This document shows, in pieces, positions 7,844 to 16,157 of a stretch of 53,661 nucleotides of DNA. The position numbers were made by a program, and so were the translations under genes. Position 1 is the first letter of the stretch, and every line of letters starts with the position of its first letter. Source of the DNA: Myxococcales bacterium (GTDB lineage: Bacteria; Myxococcota_A; Polyangia; Polyangiales; Polyangiaceae); NCBI GenBank assembly GCA_016794325.1, contig JAEUKG010000192.1:1-53661 (forward strand). Reading direction: 5' to 3'. Below the pieces are notes generated by a model. The model searched no databases. It worked only from the letters and a program-made list of their open reading frames with translations, and was not told where the DNA came from.

Positions 7844-8881
7844 CTACTCGTCGCGCTCGCCGGTGACGAACTGGCGGAAGGCGCCGACGTCGCTCTTCGA
7901 GCCGATGACGAGGGGCGTGCGCTGGTGGAGCTTCTCGGGCTGGATGTCGAGGATGCGGTCGACGCCGTTGGTCGCCTCGCCGCCCGCCTGCTCGAAGAGG
8001 TAGGCCATCGGGTTCGCCTCGTAGAGGAGGCGCAGCTTGCCGTTCGGGCTCTTGGTGTCGCCGGGGTAGGCGAAGATCCCACCCTTGAGGAGCGTCCGGT
8101 GCGCGTCGGCGACGAGCGAGCCGACGTAGCGCATGCCGTAGGGGCGCCCGTCCTGCCGGCTCTCCATCTTGATCCAGTCGTTCCACTTGCGGATCTGGGG
8201 CGACCAGCGCGGGAAGTTGCCCTCGTTGACCGAATACATCGAGCCCTGGATGGGGCAGCGGATGTCGGGCGACGAGAGGAAGAACTCGCCGATGGCCGGG
8301 TCGAGGGTGAAGCCGTGCACGCCTTGCCCGGTGGACAGGACGAACACGGTCGACGGGCCGTAGAGCGCGTAGCCGGCGCACGCGATCTCGCGGCCGGGGC
8401 GGAGCGCCTCGGCGACCGTGGGCACGCCGCGCGGCTCGGTGCGCCGCAGGATCGCGAAGATGGTCCCGATGCCGACGTTGGTGTCGATGTTGCTCGACCC
8501 GTCGAGCGGATCGAAGAGCACCACGTATTTGCCGGGGTGGGACGACACGATCGCGTCGTCGATCTCCTCGCTGCCGATGATGCCGCAGTGACCGCTCTTG
8601 TCGAGCACCGTGACGAGCACGTCGTTCGCGTAGGAGTCGAGCTTCTGCACCTGCTCGCCCTGCACGTTGGTCTCGCCGGTGTAGCCGAGGAGATCGGCGA
8701 GGCCGGCCTGGCGCACGCGCGAGTGGATGATCCGGATCGCGAGCGACAGGTGGTTGAGGAGCGAGGTGAACTCGCCGGTGGCGCCGGGCGCCGCGCGCAT
8801 CCCCGCGAGGACGTGCTCGCGGAGCGTGGTTCCCACGACGGTCGAACCCGCCACCCTCATCGACGGAATGCTCTCGGACAT
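7844..8881 (-). CDS. fbp: Class I fructose-1,6-bisphosphatase
   Basis: 345 aa. Hydrolyses fructose-1,6-bisphosphate to fructose-6-phosphate, the committed gluconeogenic step, in the cytoplasm. The metal-binding signature DPLDGSSNID is at about 124-133, preceded by the EE pair (105-106). Other family blocks are TGETNVQGEQVQKLD, YSVNEGNFPRW, YVGSLVADAHRTLLKGG and PNGKLRLLYEANPMA. Length fits the E. coli-type enzyme (about 330 aa). The ATG at 8881 (MSESIPSM) is preferred; the frame is open 12 codons further without a better start. The class I FBP aldolase gene is about 3.3 kb away. The 131 bp between this gene and the divergent 9013 gene must contain both promoters. Confidence 0.96.
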   Translation of the reverse strand: MSESIPSMRVAGSTVVGTTLREHVLAGMRAAPGATGEFTSLLNHLSLAIRIIHSRVRQAGLADLLGYTGETNVQGEQVQKLDSYANDVLVTVLDKSGHCGIIGSEEIDDAIVSSHPGKYVVLFDPLDGSSNIDTNVGIGTIFAILRRTEPRGVPTVAEALRPGREIACAGYALYGPSTVFVLSTGQGVHGFTLDPAIGEFFLSSPDIRCPIQGSMYSVNEGNFPRWSPQIRKWNDWIKMESRQDGRPYGMRYVGSLVADAHRTLLKGGIFAYPGDTKSPNGKLRLLYEANPMAYLFEQAGGEATNGVDRILDIQPEKLHQRTPLVIGSKSDVGAFRQFVTGERDE

Positions 8882-9012
8882 GGGGGGCTTTCTGGCAGGG
8901 CCGAACGCGGCGGGCAAGCGGGCAAACGTAACTCAGAACATAGTCACGGATCTCGGGTGGCGCACGGCCCGGCGAGGGGGAAAACGCTGGCACTTCACGT
9001 ATATGTGCGGGC

Positions 9013-10527
9013 GTGTACCGGACCGCCCCATCGCTCTCCCTCGGCGAGTACCTGCGAGACCACCTCCTCGGCAACAAGGCGATCGAGGTCTTCCCCGGGC
9101 CCGAGCGCGTGCAGAAGCTCCGCGTGCCGCTCCAGGACCGCCCGGTCGCCCTCCTCGACGACACCGCCTTCCGGTCGTGCAAGTCGGGGGTCGTCGTCAC
9201 CGAGAGCGCGCTCTTCGTGCTCTACGACGGGCGCGGCGTCCCCCTCGCGAGCATCACCGACGGCCCGCACTTCCCGCAGGGCCCGGGGAGCGCGGGCTAC
9301 GTCAGCACGTCGGCCGGTCCGTTCGTCGTACCGAGCCTGGGGACCGACGAGTCGCGAGGTGCGCTCCAGCGCCTCCTCGAGGTCGTCATCGCGTGGAACC
9401 GAGGCGACCGCTCGTCGCCCCTCGAGTCGTTCAAGGCCGCGGGCCACGTGAGCCAGGGCGTCGTCTCGTGCCTCCTGCCGTGCCCGAAGGTGATGCCCAT
9501 CTGGGCGGTTCCGGACGACAAGCGCGTGAACGCCCGCGCCTTCACCCGAGGGATGGACCACGCCGCCGGCGAGCGCGCCCTCGCCCTGGTCGACGAGACC
9601 ACCCTCGGCGGGTGCGACTACGGCGTCGTCGTGACCGACCGCCAGATCCACTGGCGCAGCGACAACCCCGAGAAGGAGATCAGTGTACCTTACAACTGGC
9701 TCTCCGGCGTCAGCAAGGGCAGCTCCGTCTTCGGAGAGACCCTGTACGTCCACACGCACCAGGCGCGCCACGAGCTGAACCTCATCACGTGCTCGGAGGC
9801 GATCGCGCCGCTCGGACACTTCCTCGGCTGGCTCGCGACGCTCCCGCCCGACGGGCGCTGGCAGGCGCCGGCGCCCGACGAGCCGCCGATGCCGTCGATC
9901 GTCCACGAGGCGCGCGCCGCGACGGCGCAGTCCGGGCGCGAGATCGAGCCGGGCCACGTCGACGACCTCGTGCGGCGCCTCGACCTCCTCGCGCGCAACG
10001 AGCACTTCGGCCGAGGCGCGCGCGAGGGCATGTGGCAGAGCCCGCTCTCGCTCGCGGATCTCCGCTACGCCCTCTGCGCGGTGCTCGGTGAGCCGCTCCA
10101 GCGCCACTGGGACGGCGTCACCGAGACCCTCGATTTCCACCTCCGCCGCGGCGGCAGCGGCGCCGGGGGCGCGCTCCTCTCGTCGGCGGTCGGCATCGCC
10201 CTCTTCGCCACCGTCGGCTTCGGCTGGGTGAGCGTGCCCAAGGGGCCGACGATCTCCATCGTGCGCTTCGGGCTGCGCGAGGGCCCCACCGGGAGCGCGT
10301 ACGCAGTGCACGGGCTCGTGGGGCACCAGTACGTCGTCTCGCCCGCGCTCGAGGACCAGATCGACGCCGGGCTCGCGGGCCTCGAGCGCGAGATGCTCCG
10401 CCGTCGCATCGCCTTCGGGCTCACCGTCGATCCGCGCGAGCTCGGGGCCTACCCCCGGGAGCACGTCATCGCGCGCCTGCACGAGGTGCTCGCGCGGCCG
10501 GTCGAGCCGACCTCCCTCACGAGATAG
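9013..10527 (+). CDS. Uncharacterised protein with an internally duplicated domain
   Basis: 504 aa starting at GTG 9013. I do not recognise a named family. Two segments resemble each other: residues about 44-81 (RPVALLDDTAF, SGVVVTESALFVLYD) and about 187-226 (ERALALVDETTL, YGVVVTDRQIHWRSD). Each looks like a strand-rich PH-like module of the kind seen in cytoplasmic 'defrost the sensor' proteins. The middle has a helical region (about 310-350). Near the C-terminus one hydrophobic stretch (ALLSSAVGIALFATVGF) could be a membrane segment. Codons at 9684-9694 (AGT GTA CCT TAC) are unusual for the gene and carry a TGYA-N3-TRCA motif. The 3' end overlaps the convergent membrane-protein gene by 11 bp. 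Confidence 0.75.
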   Translation: MYRTAPSLSLGEYLRDHLLGNKAIEVFPGPERVQKLRVPLQDRPVALLDDTAFRSCKSGVVVTESALFVLYDGRGVPLASITDGPHFPQGPGSAGYVSTSAGPFVVPSLGTDESRGALQRLLEVVIAWNRGDRSSPLESFKAAGHVSQGVVSCLLPCPKVMPIWAVPDDKRVNARAFTRGMDHAAGERALALVDETTLGGCDYGVVVTDRQIHWRSDNPEKEISVPYNWLSGVSKGSSVFGETLYVHTHQARHELNLITCSEAIAPLGHFLGWLATLPPDGRWQAPAPDEPPMPSIVHEARAATAQSGREIEPGHVDDLVRRLDLLARNEHFGRGAREGMWQSPLSLADLRYALCAVLGEPLQRHWDGVTETLDFHLRRGGSGAGGALLSSAVGIALFATVGFGWVSVPKGPTISIVRFGLREGPTGSAYAVHGLVGHQYVVSPALEDQIDAGLAGLEREMLRRRIAFGLTVDPRELGAYPREHVIARLHEVLARPVEPTSLTR

Positions 10528-11527
10528 CCAGCGCGGCGCGGCGCGAGCCCGGCGCACGGGCGCCGGCCTCCACCTCGGCCTCGACCTCGGCGGCGTGGGC
10601 GGCGGCGTCGGCGCGGGCGGCCGCGTCGATGCGAGGCTCCTCGGGGGCGGCCTCGAGCGTGGGCTCGATCTCGTCGGCGTCGACGCGCACGCGGGAGGTC
10701 GCGGCCTCGGCGGCGCCCATCGCGAGGCGCTCCTGCACGACGCGGTGGCGGATCCACAAGAACGCGGCGGGGATGAACAGCGCGCCCGTGACCAGGGTGA
10801 GGAGCGGCGGCACGAGCAAGAGGATCGCGCCGGGGATCGCGGCCGCGAGGACGGTGATCCCGAGCGCCCAAATCCACGGGCGATGCACGGGGGCGACCGC
10901 GAGATCCTCGGTCGAAGTCTTCCGCAGCTTGCGGGCGTAGAGGCCCGACATCAGCGCGAGGACGAGGTGGGCGTGGCCCACGATCGCGAGGCTGATGAGG
11001 ATCCAATCGCCGTAGTTGTGCGCGCCCGACACGGTGGCGACGATCCAGTGGAGCGTGAGCGGCGCGAGGAGCGAGGCCGCGATGAGCGGCAGCGCGGTGC
11101 TCGCGAGCTCGAGCCGACCGAGGGCGCGCTCCTTCTCCGGCCACGGGTTGGCGGCGTCGAGGCGGCCGAGATCGGCGGCGAGCTCCCCCTGAAGCTCCGG
11201 GAGCGCCGCCAACCGCGAGAAGCCGCTCCGGTAGAGGCTGAACGCCGCGCGCGCGGCGAGCGCAGCCCCCACCGCCGCGACGACCGACCCGAGGAGCAGC
11301 TGCGTCAGCGTCTCGAGCGGAAAGCCGGGAGAGCCCAAGGCGTTGGCGAGGGCGAGCGCGGCGACGCAGAGCGCGCCGAAGGTCCCGACGCCGCCGCCGA
11401 CCGCGCGCGACCACCGACGCGCGTAGACGCGGTGGAGGCTCGGCAGCGCGGCGGTGAGCTCGGCGCGGGCCCGCAGCGCCTCCGCCCGACGGCGAAGGAG
11501 GAGCGACGTGTCACGGTAGGCGCTCAT
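10517..11527 (-). CDS. Uncharacterised multi-pass membrane protein
   Basis: 336 aa starting at the ATG at 11527 (MSAYRDTSLLLRRR). About six hydrophobic segments can be seen: GTFGALCVAALALANAL, LLLGSVVAAVGAALAARAAF, ASTALPLIAASLLAPL, ILISLAIVGHAHLVLALMSG, IWALGITVLAAAIPGAILLL and LTLVTGALFIPAAFLWI. The soluble C-terminal tail (from about residue 270) is Ala/Glu-rich and probably helical. No enzymatic motif is visible and no family is recognised. The stop codon lies inside the end of the convergent gene at 9013-10527. Upstream is the five-copy hairpin repeat array. Confidence 0.7.
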   Translation of the reverse strand: MSAYRDTSLLLRRRAEALRARAELTAALPSLHRVYARRWSRAVGGGVGTFGALCVAALALANALGSPGFPLETLTQLLLGSVVAAVGAALAARAAFSLYRSGFSRLAALPELQGELAADLGRLDAANPWPEKERALGRLELASTALPLIAASLLAPLTLHWIVATVSGAHNYGDWILISLAIVGHAHLVLALMSGLYARKLRKTSTEDLAVAPVHRPWIWALGITVLAAAIPGAILLLVPPLLTLVTGALFIPAAFLWIRHRVVQERLAMGAAEAATSRVRVDADEIEPTLEAAPEEPRIDAAARADAAAHAAEVEAEVEAGARAPGSRRAALAIS

Positions 11528-11679
11528 GCGGTCCCCATCTGCATGGGACAAGCCACGAGCGACGCGCCACATTCCGCGGAGGTAGCCCTCCGGTCGCGCC
11601 TGGGGTGCGAGAGGTTTGCGCGGGCCGTCGAACGGTGCGAAGCCGTTGCCGGAGCTTGGCTCGGCGATGGCCCTCTCCC

Positions 11680-11910
11680 CGAATCAGGCAGCTTGCTGCC
11701 CGTTTCCGCGAGGCCGATCCTCCCCTCCCGAAATTAGGCAGCTTGCTGCCCATTTTCGCGAGGCCGATCCTCCCCTCCCGAAATTAGGCAGCTTGCTGCC
11801 CATTTCCGCGAGGCCGATCCTCCCCTCCCGAAATGAGGCAGCTTGCTGCCCATTTTCGCGAGGCCGATCCTCTCCGAAATCAGGCAGCTTGCTGCCCATT
11901 TTCGCGCGCG
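11680..11910. repeat. Five-copy tandem 50-bp repeat with terminator-like hairpin
   Basis: Five copies of a unit whose core is the perfect inverted repeat GGCAGCTTGCTGCC lie at 11687, 11737, 11787, 11837 and 11883 (periods 50, 50, 50, 46). Each core follows AAATNA and precedes CATTTTCGCG or a near variant, then GAGGCCGATCC and a CT-rich stretch. As RNA the core folds as GGCAG-CUUG-CUGCC, a stem closed by a G(CUUG)C tetraloop, with A-rich and U-rich flanks, so each copy resembles a bidirectional intrinsic terminator. A sixth, solitary copy is at 45749-45770. Both loci lie between divergently transcribed genes. The 11528-12184 interval contains no convincing gene. Confidence 0.9.
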
Positions 11911-11924
11911 CCCTCCCGGGTCGG

Positions 11925-12053
11925 TCAGAAGTGCGCCAAGTATGCGACAAGAGCTGCGAATACGACGCTCGGGAGCTGGATGAGGCGGAGCTCGAGGGTC
12001 CGCGACTTGGAGACGCTCTCAAGCGCTTCGAGGGTCGCCGGCGAGATCGACAT
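11925..12053 (-). CDS. Possible 42-aa single-pass membrane peptide (doubtful)
   Basis: An open frame starting at ATG 12053 encodes MSISPATLEALESVSKSRT followed by a hydrophobic C-terminal segment (IQLPSVVFAALVAYLAHF). An AAAGGAGAT Shine-Dalgarno-like sequence exists but is about 17 bp from the ATG, too far for a good site. The stretch is less GC-rich than neighbouring genes and lies between the repeat array and the aldolase promoter. It could equally be chance. Only the open frame and the hydrophobic tail support it. Confidence 0.22.
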   Translation of the reverse strand: MSISPATLEALESVSKSRTLELRLIQLPSVVFAALVAYLAHF

Positions 12054-12184
12054 GCTGAGTGATACTCGATCTCCTTTGCCTCGCAACCTACCTTTCGGAC
12101 GATTCATTTGGCGCCTGATCCGGCGTGGATTGCGGGCGCTCGGGGCCGCGGGTATGGTTCGGGCCCTCTTCCAAGGAGCCGACG

Positions 12185-13105
12185 ATGCCGCTCACCGATC
12201 GCGTCAAGCAAATCATCTCCTGGTACGGGTCCGACAACCCCGGCACGCGGGCCAACCTCGTCCGCATGATGAACACCGGCACCCTCGCGGGGACCGGCAA
12301 GATGGTCATCCTCCCGGTGGACCAGGGCTTCGAGCACGGGCCGGCCCGCTCCTTCCAGCCCAACCCCGAGGGCTACGACCCCGACTACCACGCCCAGCTC
12401 GCCGTCGACTCGGGCTGCAACGCGTACGCCGCTCCGCTCGGCTTCCTCGAGGCGGTCGCCGATCGCTACGCGGGCCAGATCCCGCTCATCCTGAAGCTCA
12501 ACAACTCCGACACCCTCGCCAAGGTCGACGCGCCCTGCAGCGCGCTCACCGGCACGGTGAAGGACGCCCTCCGGCTCGGCTGCGTCGCCATCGGCTACAC
12601 CATCTATCCCGGTTCGCCCGCCCGCAACCGGATGTACGAGGACCTGAAGGAGCTCATCGCCGAGGGCAAGGCGAACGGCCTCCCCACCGTGCTCTGGGCC
12701 TACCCGCGCGGCAGCGTGTCGAAGGACGGCGAGACCGCGGTCGACGTCTGCGCGTACGCCGCGCAGATCAGCGCCCAGCTCGGCGCGCACGTCATCAAGA
12801 TCAAGCCGCCGAAGGACTTCATCGAGCAGGCCGAGGCCAAGAAGGTCTTCGAGAAGTACGGCATCCCCACCAAGACGCTCACCGACCGCGTGCGCCACTG
12901 CGTGCAGAGCGCCTTCAACGGCAAGCGCATCGTCATCTTCTCGGGCGGCGAGGCCAAGGGCACCGACGACGTGCTCGCCGAGGTGAAGGAGATCGCGGCC
13001 GGCGGCGGCTTCGGCTCGATCATGGGCCGCAACGCCTTCCAGCGGCCGCGCCCGGAGGCGCTCAAGCTGCTCTCCGACGTGATGCAGGTCTTCAAGAACG
13101 CGTGA
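12185..13105 (+). CDS. Class I fructose-bisphosphate aldolase (DhnA/FbaB type)
   Basis: 306 aa. Schiff-base aldolase of the archaeal/DhnA-type class I family, interconverting fructose-1,6-bisphosphate with dihydroxyacetone phosphate and glyceraldehyde-3-phosphate. Family marks: ILPVDQGFEHGP near residue 42, LILKLNNSDT, GYTIYPGS, VLWAYPRGS, HVIKIKPPK with the candidate Schiff-base lysine at about 205, and the phosphate-binding SGGEAKG plus GGGFGSIMGRN. The ATG at 12185 has AAGGAG about 7 bp upstream. With the FBPase at 7844-8881 it supplies consecutive gluconeogenic steps. The small lipoprotein gene at 13119 begins 13 bp later and may be co-transcribed; a good terminator follows that gene. Confidence 0.95.
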   Translation: MPLTDRVKQIISWYGSDNPGTRANLVRMMNTGTLAGTGKMVILPVDQGFEHGPARSFQPNPEGYDPDYHAQLAVDSGCNAYAAPLGFLEAVADRYAGQIPLILKLNNSDTLAKVDAPCSALTGTVKDALRLGCVAIGYTIYPGSPARNRMYEDLKELIAEGKANGLPTVLWAYPRGSVSKDGETAVDVCAYAAQISAQLGAHVIKIKPPKDFIEQAEAKKVFEKYGIPTKTLTDRVRHCVQSAFNGKRIVIFSGGEAKGTDDVLAEVKEIAAGGGFGSIMGRNAFQRPRPEALKLLSDVMQVFKNA

Positions 13106-13118
13106 AGGTCTCGTCGCC

Positions 13119-13529
13119 GTGACGTCGCGCCGCGCTCGAGCTCCGTTCGTGCGCGGCGCGTCCGTTTTGTGGGCCTCGTGGCTCGCCCTCGGCGCGGGCG
13201 CGTGCACGTTGCCCACCGCCGACGGCGACGCCAACGCCGTCGTGTCGGAGGGGGAGCCGGGCCCCACCATCGTCGTCGCTCGTCGCGACGAGCGCGGGCT
13301 GTACTTCGCGTGGGCGTTCGAGCGCGAGCCCTCCGTCTTCCACCTCCGCGTGCGACGCGACGGGGTGGACGAGCCGCAGATCGAGCTCGACGGTCGCGCC
13401 CGCGACTGGTCGTCGCGAGGGGACCGCGCCGGCGCGCGCGACGTGCACCTCCTCGTGCAGGCGTGCCGGAGGGTCCTCCTCCAGCCCAGCGTGTGCACCT
13501 CGTGGTCCGAGCAGAGGGCCGCCCCCTGA
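13119..13529 (+). CDS. Small putative exported or lipid-anchored protein
   Basis: 136 aa from GTG 13119. An N-terminal basic segment and hydrophobic stretch lead to a Cys at about residue 29 (LGAGACTLP), a possible but non-canonical lipobox. The remainder (ERGLYFAWAFEREPSVFHL and surrounding) looks strand-rich. No family is recognised. It follows the aldolase gene by 13 bp on the same strand and is followed immediately by a strong intrinsic terminator, which suggests it closes that transcript. The GC3 pattern is consistent with a real gene. Confidence 0.6.
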   Translation: MTSRRARAPFVRGASVLWASWLALGAGACTLPTADGDANAVVSEGEPGPTIVVARRDERGLYFAWAFEREPSVFHLRVRRDGVDEPQIELDGRARDWSSRGDRAGARDVHLLVQACRRVLLQPSVCTSWSEQRAAP

Positions 13530-13530
13530 G

Positions 13531-13560
13531 CGGCTGAGCTGCAGAATTCAGCCGTATTTT
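13531..13560 (+). terminator. Rho-independent terminator after the aldolase-lipoprotein transcript
   Basis: A 7-bp stem CGGCTGA (13531-13537) / TCAGCCG (13548-13554) is followed directly by TATTTT. It begins 2 bp after the stop codon at 13529. This is the clearest intrinsic terminator in the window. Confidence 0.8.
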
Positions 13561-13602
13561 CGTGCACATGCGCTCCTGGCGCGGCTGCGCTACGATCGAG
13601 GG

Positions 13603-14565
13603 ATGCGCGCGTTCGCCGCCGTGGTCGCCGTCGCCCTCGCGGCCGCGGCGTGCGCGAGGCCCGAGCGGCCGCCGCGCGCGGAGCTCGCCGCCGCGACGCC
13701 GCCGCCCGGCGCTCGGAAGATGCGCCTCACCTACCCGACCGGCCCCACCGGCGCGTGGTCGCTGCCGCTCGTCCGCGGCAAGGTGAACGGCGAGGAGGTG
13801 TGGATGCTGGTCGACACCGGCGCGAACTACCACGTCGTGGCCGGCTGGCTCGTGAAGAAGGCCGGCCTGAAGACGCGCTCGGTGGGGGCGGCCGGGACCG
13901 ACCACGCGGGCCGCGCGATCCAGACGTATCGCGTGGACAATGCACGCATCGACGCCGAGGGCTGGGGGCCGGTCGCCCACGGCTCGGTGCTCGGCACCGA
14001 CGTCCCCTCGGTGTTCGAGCGGGCGCGCATCGGCGTCTTCCTCTCGCCGGGCCAGCTCGCCGGCGACGGCGACGGGATCGTCGTGGACCTCTTGCACGAC
14101 GAGGTGCGCGAGGAGCGCTTCGCCGACGCCGCGCGCGCGCTCGCGAAGGTGGGCGTCGATCTCGGCGGGGACGCGGCGCGCGTCTGCGAGGACCACGCGG
14201 GGTCCATGACCGGCCGCTCCTACGTGGTCCCGGCGCGCATCGAGGGCCAGGCCGTGCGCCTCCTGCTCGACACCGGCGCTCCGCGATCGGATCTCTCGTC
14301 GGCGTCGGCGGCGGGCCGGGCCCTCCTCCCGCACGCCGAGCCCCAGGGGGAGGAGATCTACACCGCCTCCGGTCGCGTGCCCGTGCACACCCTGGTGGCC
14401 GCGGACGTCGCCGTCGGCAAGGTCCGGACGCGGCTCGACGTGGACGTCTTCCAGGGCAAGCCCGACGCGGTGTGCCCGCGCGACGGCGCGCTCGGGCTCG
14501 ACGTCCTGCGCCGGTGCACGATGGCGCTCTCCAAGAGCAAGGCCGTGGTGCGCTGCCTCCCCTGA
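13603..14565 (+). CDS. Double-DTG retropepsin-like aspartyl protease, lipoprotein
   Basis: 320 aa. The signal peptide ends in AAAAC, so it is probably lipid-anchored. Two retropepsin-type motifs are present: LVDTGANYHVV with Asp at residue 71 and LLDTGAPRSDL with Asp at 223. Bacterial retropepsin-like proteins often carry one DTG and must dimerise; here both halves are in one chain, as in the TIGR02281/gag-asp_proteas-like two-domain proteins and pepsins. The flap and the hydrophobic-hydrophobic-Gly partner (GALGLDVLRRC) can be seen near the C-terminus. It probably acts in the periplasm on unknown peptides. The ATG at 13603 gives the signal peptide directly. Confidence 0.8.
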   Translation: MRAFAAVVAVALAAAACARPERPPRAELAAATPPPGARKMRLTYPTGPTGAWSLPLVRGKVNGEEVWMLVDTGANYHVVAGWLVKKAGLKTRSVGAAGTDHAGRAIQTYRVDNARIDAEGWGPVAHGSVLGTDVPSVFERARIGVFLSPGQLAGDGDGIVVDLLHDEVREERFADAARALAKVGVDLGGDAARVCEDHAGSMTGRSYVVPARIEGQAVRLLLDTGAPRSDLSSASAAGRALLPHAEPQGEEIYTASGRVPVHTLVAADVAVGKVRTRLDVDVFQGKPDAVCPRDGALGLDVLRRCTMALSKSKAVVRCLP

Positions 14566-14604
14566 CGAGTCGGCGAACACCGCGACCGGTTGCGTCGTTG
14601 GCCT

Positions 14605-15402
14605 TCAGCTCGCGGGGCCGAGCGGCGTCGACGCGTCGACCTCGACCACGTGGACGAGCGCCTTCTCGGTCGCGCCCTTGTCGGCGCCGAAGAGGTGCCG
14701 GTTGATGCGGCCGCTGGAGTCGAGGACCGCCTTCTTCACCGTGTTCTCGAGCCCGCAGCCGGGCCCGTAGTCGATCGCCATCGCCACCACCGCCTTGCCG
14801 TTCGCGGGGTTCGTCACCCGGATCTTGGCGCCGCAGCCGAAGCGCGCCGCGTCGGCGGTGAACCAGGTGATCTTCTCCTCGCAGGCGCGGCCCGTCGACG
14901 CGGCGTCGCAGACGCCCATCTTCTTCAGCGTGTCGAAGCAGCCGGGGAGGCAGTTGTCGGCCGCGTCGCCGTGTTTGCCGCCGGCCTCGTCCACCCAGCA
15001 GCCGAAGGCGGTGATGTAGTAGTCGCCGTCCTGGGCCTTGTCTTTTCCGTACGTGCCAGTGCACGAGAGCGTCGCCGTCGTCCCCATGCAGACGCCCTCG
15101 GTCGCGGGAGCGGCGGGCCGGAGGCAGCCGCGCCCGCAGGCCTCCTCGACGCGTGCATTCTGCACGCACTTCCCCCGGTGGCTCCCGTCCTTCGAGCACG
15201 TGAAGGCGGCCTTGCCCTCGTATTCGCCGCAGCCGAGGGGGGCGGCGTCCGCGGTCGGCCCGGCGTCGGACCCGCCGCTCGAGCTCGATCCGCCGCCGTC
15301 ACCGCTCGGCCCCGGAGCCGAGGGGGGAGGCTCGCCCTCGCTCTCGCCGCACGCCACCACGAGCAACATGCCGGCGAAGAACGACGCGGACAGGGTGCGC
15401 AT
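14605..15402 (-). CDS. Cys-rich lipoprotein with double-psi beta-barrel (expansin/RlpA-like) domain
   Basis: 265 aa. The signal peptide ends in LLVVAC, followed by a Gly/Ser linker. A Cys-rich middle (CGEYEGKAAFTCSKDG and further pairs) precedes a C-terminal region with ITWFTADAARFGCGAKIRV, TNPANGKAVVAMAIDYGPGC and LDSSGRI. This resembles the double-psi beta-barrel of expansin, barwin and RlpA-like proteins, which bind or cleave polysaccharide. An Asp stays in IDYGPGC; whether lytic activity remains is unclear. Its 5' end is 24 bp from the divergent AgmX-like gene. Codons at 15154-15164 carry a TGYA-N3-TRCA motif. Confidence 0.75.
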   Translation of the reverse strand: MRTLSASFFAGMLLVVACGESEGEPPPSAPGPSGDGGGSSSSGGSDAGPTADAAPLGCGEYEGKAAFTCSKDGSHRGKCVQNARVEEACGRGCLRPAAPATEGVCMGTTATLSCTGTYGKDKAQDGDYYITAFGCWVDEAGGKHGDAADNCLPGCFDTLKKMGVCDAASTGRACEEKITWFTADAARFGCGAKIRVTNPANGKAVVAMAIDYGPGCGLENTVKKAVLDSSGRINRHLFGADKGATEKALVHVVEVDASTPLGPAS

Positions 15403-15425
15403 CGTGACATGGTATCGTGCACCGC

Positions 15426-16094
15426 ATGCGGAAAGAAGCCGTCCTCGCCGGCGTCGGCGCGCTCGTGCTTCTGGGGCTCGTGTGGGTGATCATCACCAAG
15501 ACGCGCCCCGGGGAGGGCCCGCGCTCGTACGCCGGCGAGCTCGAGAGCGAGTCGAGCGGCGTGTCGATGCGAGGCCGCGCCGAGGGGCCCTCACCGCCCG
15601 AGGGGAAGCTCTCGCACCTCGCGCTCGTCGACGCGCAGGCGGCCTCGGTCGACAAGACGGTGATCGACAAGAAGACGCGCGACGAGATGCGCCGGCGCAT
15701 CCTCGAGGGCCTGTGGGCCGAGCGCGGCGGGCCGCCGCCCGGCGCGCCGCTCGCCGCCCCGTCCGACGGGAAGCCCCTCGACAAGGAGTACATCCAGGGC
15801 CGCGTGCGCGAGGACTTCTTCCCGATGGCGAAGCAGTGCTACGAGGAGCTCCTCGCGCGCAAGCCCGACGCCGGCGGCCGGTTCGTCATCAAGTTCAAGA
15901 TCGTCGGCGACGCGAAGGTCGGAGGGGTCGTCGACGAGGCGGAGGCCGACCCCTCGTCCACGCTCGTCGACGACAAGATGCGGACGTGCCTCGAGCAGTC
16001 GATGCTCTCGATGGCGTTCAAGCCGCCGCCCGAGGACGGCACCGTGACCGTCACCTATCCCTTCACGTTCAGCCCGGGCGACGGCGCTCCCTGA
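15426..16094 (+). CDS. AgmX/PglI C-terminal-domain protein, membrane-anchored
   Basis: 222 aa. One N-terminal membrane segment (AVLAGVGALVLLGLVWVII), a charged linker, then the C-terminal domain typical of myxobacterial AgmX/PglI proteins: IQGRVREDFFPMAKQCYEE, GGRFVIKFKIVGDAKVGGV, MRTCLEQSMLSMAFKPP, TVTVTYPF. This TonB-C-like domain is known from gliding-motility and other envelope proteins of Myxococcota and usually lies in the periplasm. The ATG at 15426 is chosen; a GTG three codons earlier (15417) is possible. It is divergent from the lipoprotein at 14605-15402, and the 23-bp gap must hold both starts. Confidence 0.82.
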   Translation: MRKEAVLAGVGALVLLGLVWVIITKTRPGEGPRSYAGELESESSGVSMRGRAEGPSPPEGKLSHLALVDAQAASVDKTVIDKKTRDEMRRRILEGLWAERGGPPPGAPLAAPSDGKPLDKEYIQGRVREDFFPMAKQCYEELLARKPDAGGRFVIKFKIVGDAKVGGVVDEAEADPSSTLVDDKMRTCLEQSMLSMAFKPPPEDGTVTVTYPFTFSPGDGAP

Positions 16095-16095
16095 C

Positions 16096-16125
16096 GGGGC
16101 GCGGGCGCGCGGGGGCGCGCGCCCC
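16096..16125. terminator. GC-rich hairpin between convergent genes
   Basis: GGGGCGCG (16096-16103) pairs with CGCGCCCC (16118-16125), directly after the AgmX-like stop codon and before the end of the convergent M20 gene. It has no T tract, so termination function is a guess from position and stem strength. Confidence 0.4.
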
Positions 16126-16157
16126 GGAGCGAGGCTCGACCACGCCCGAGCGCCGCG

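Noticed and set aside
11687-11896. CRISPR-like regular repeats
   Set aside because: The intervening sequence is also repeated, so there are no spacers, and no cas gene is present.
11605-12062. Plus-strand frames across the repeat array (RQLAAHFREADPPLP repeats)
   Set aside because: The peptide repeat is only the translation of the 50-bp DNA repeat; no start site or conserved domain supports it.
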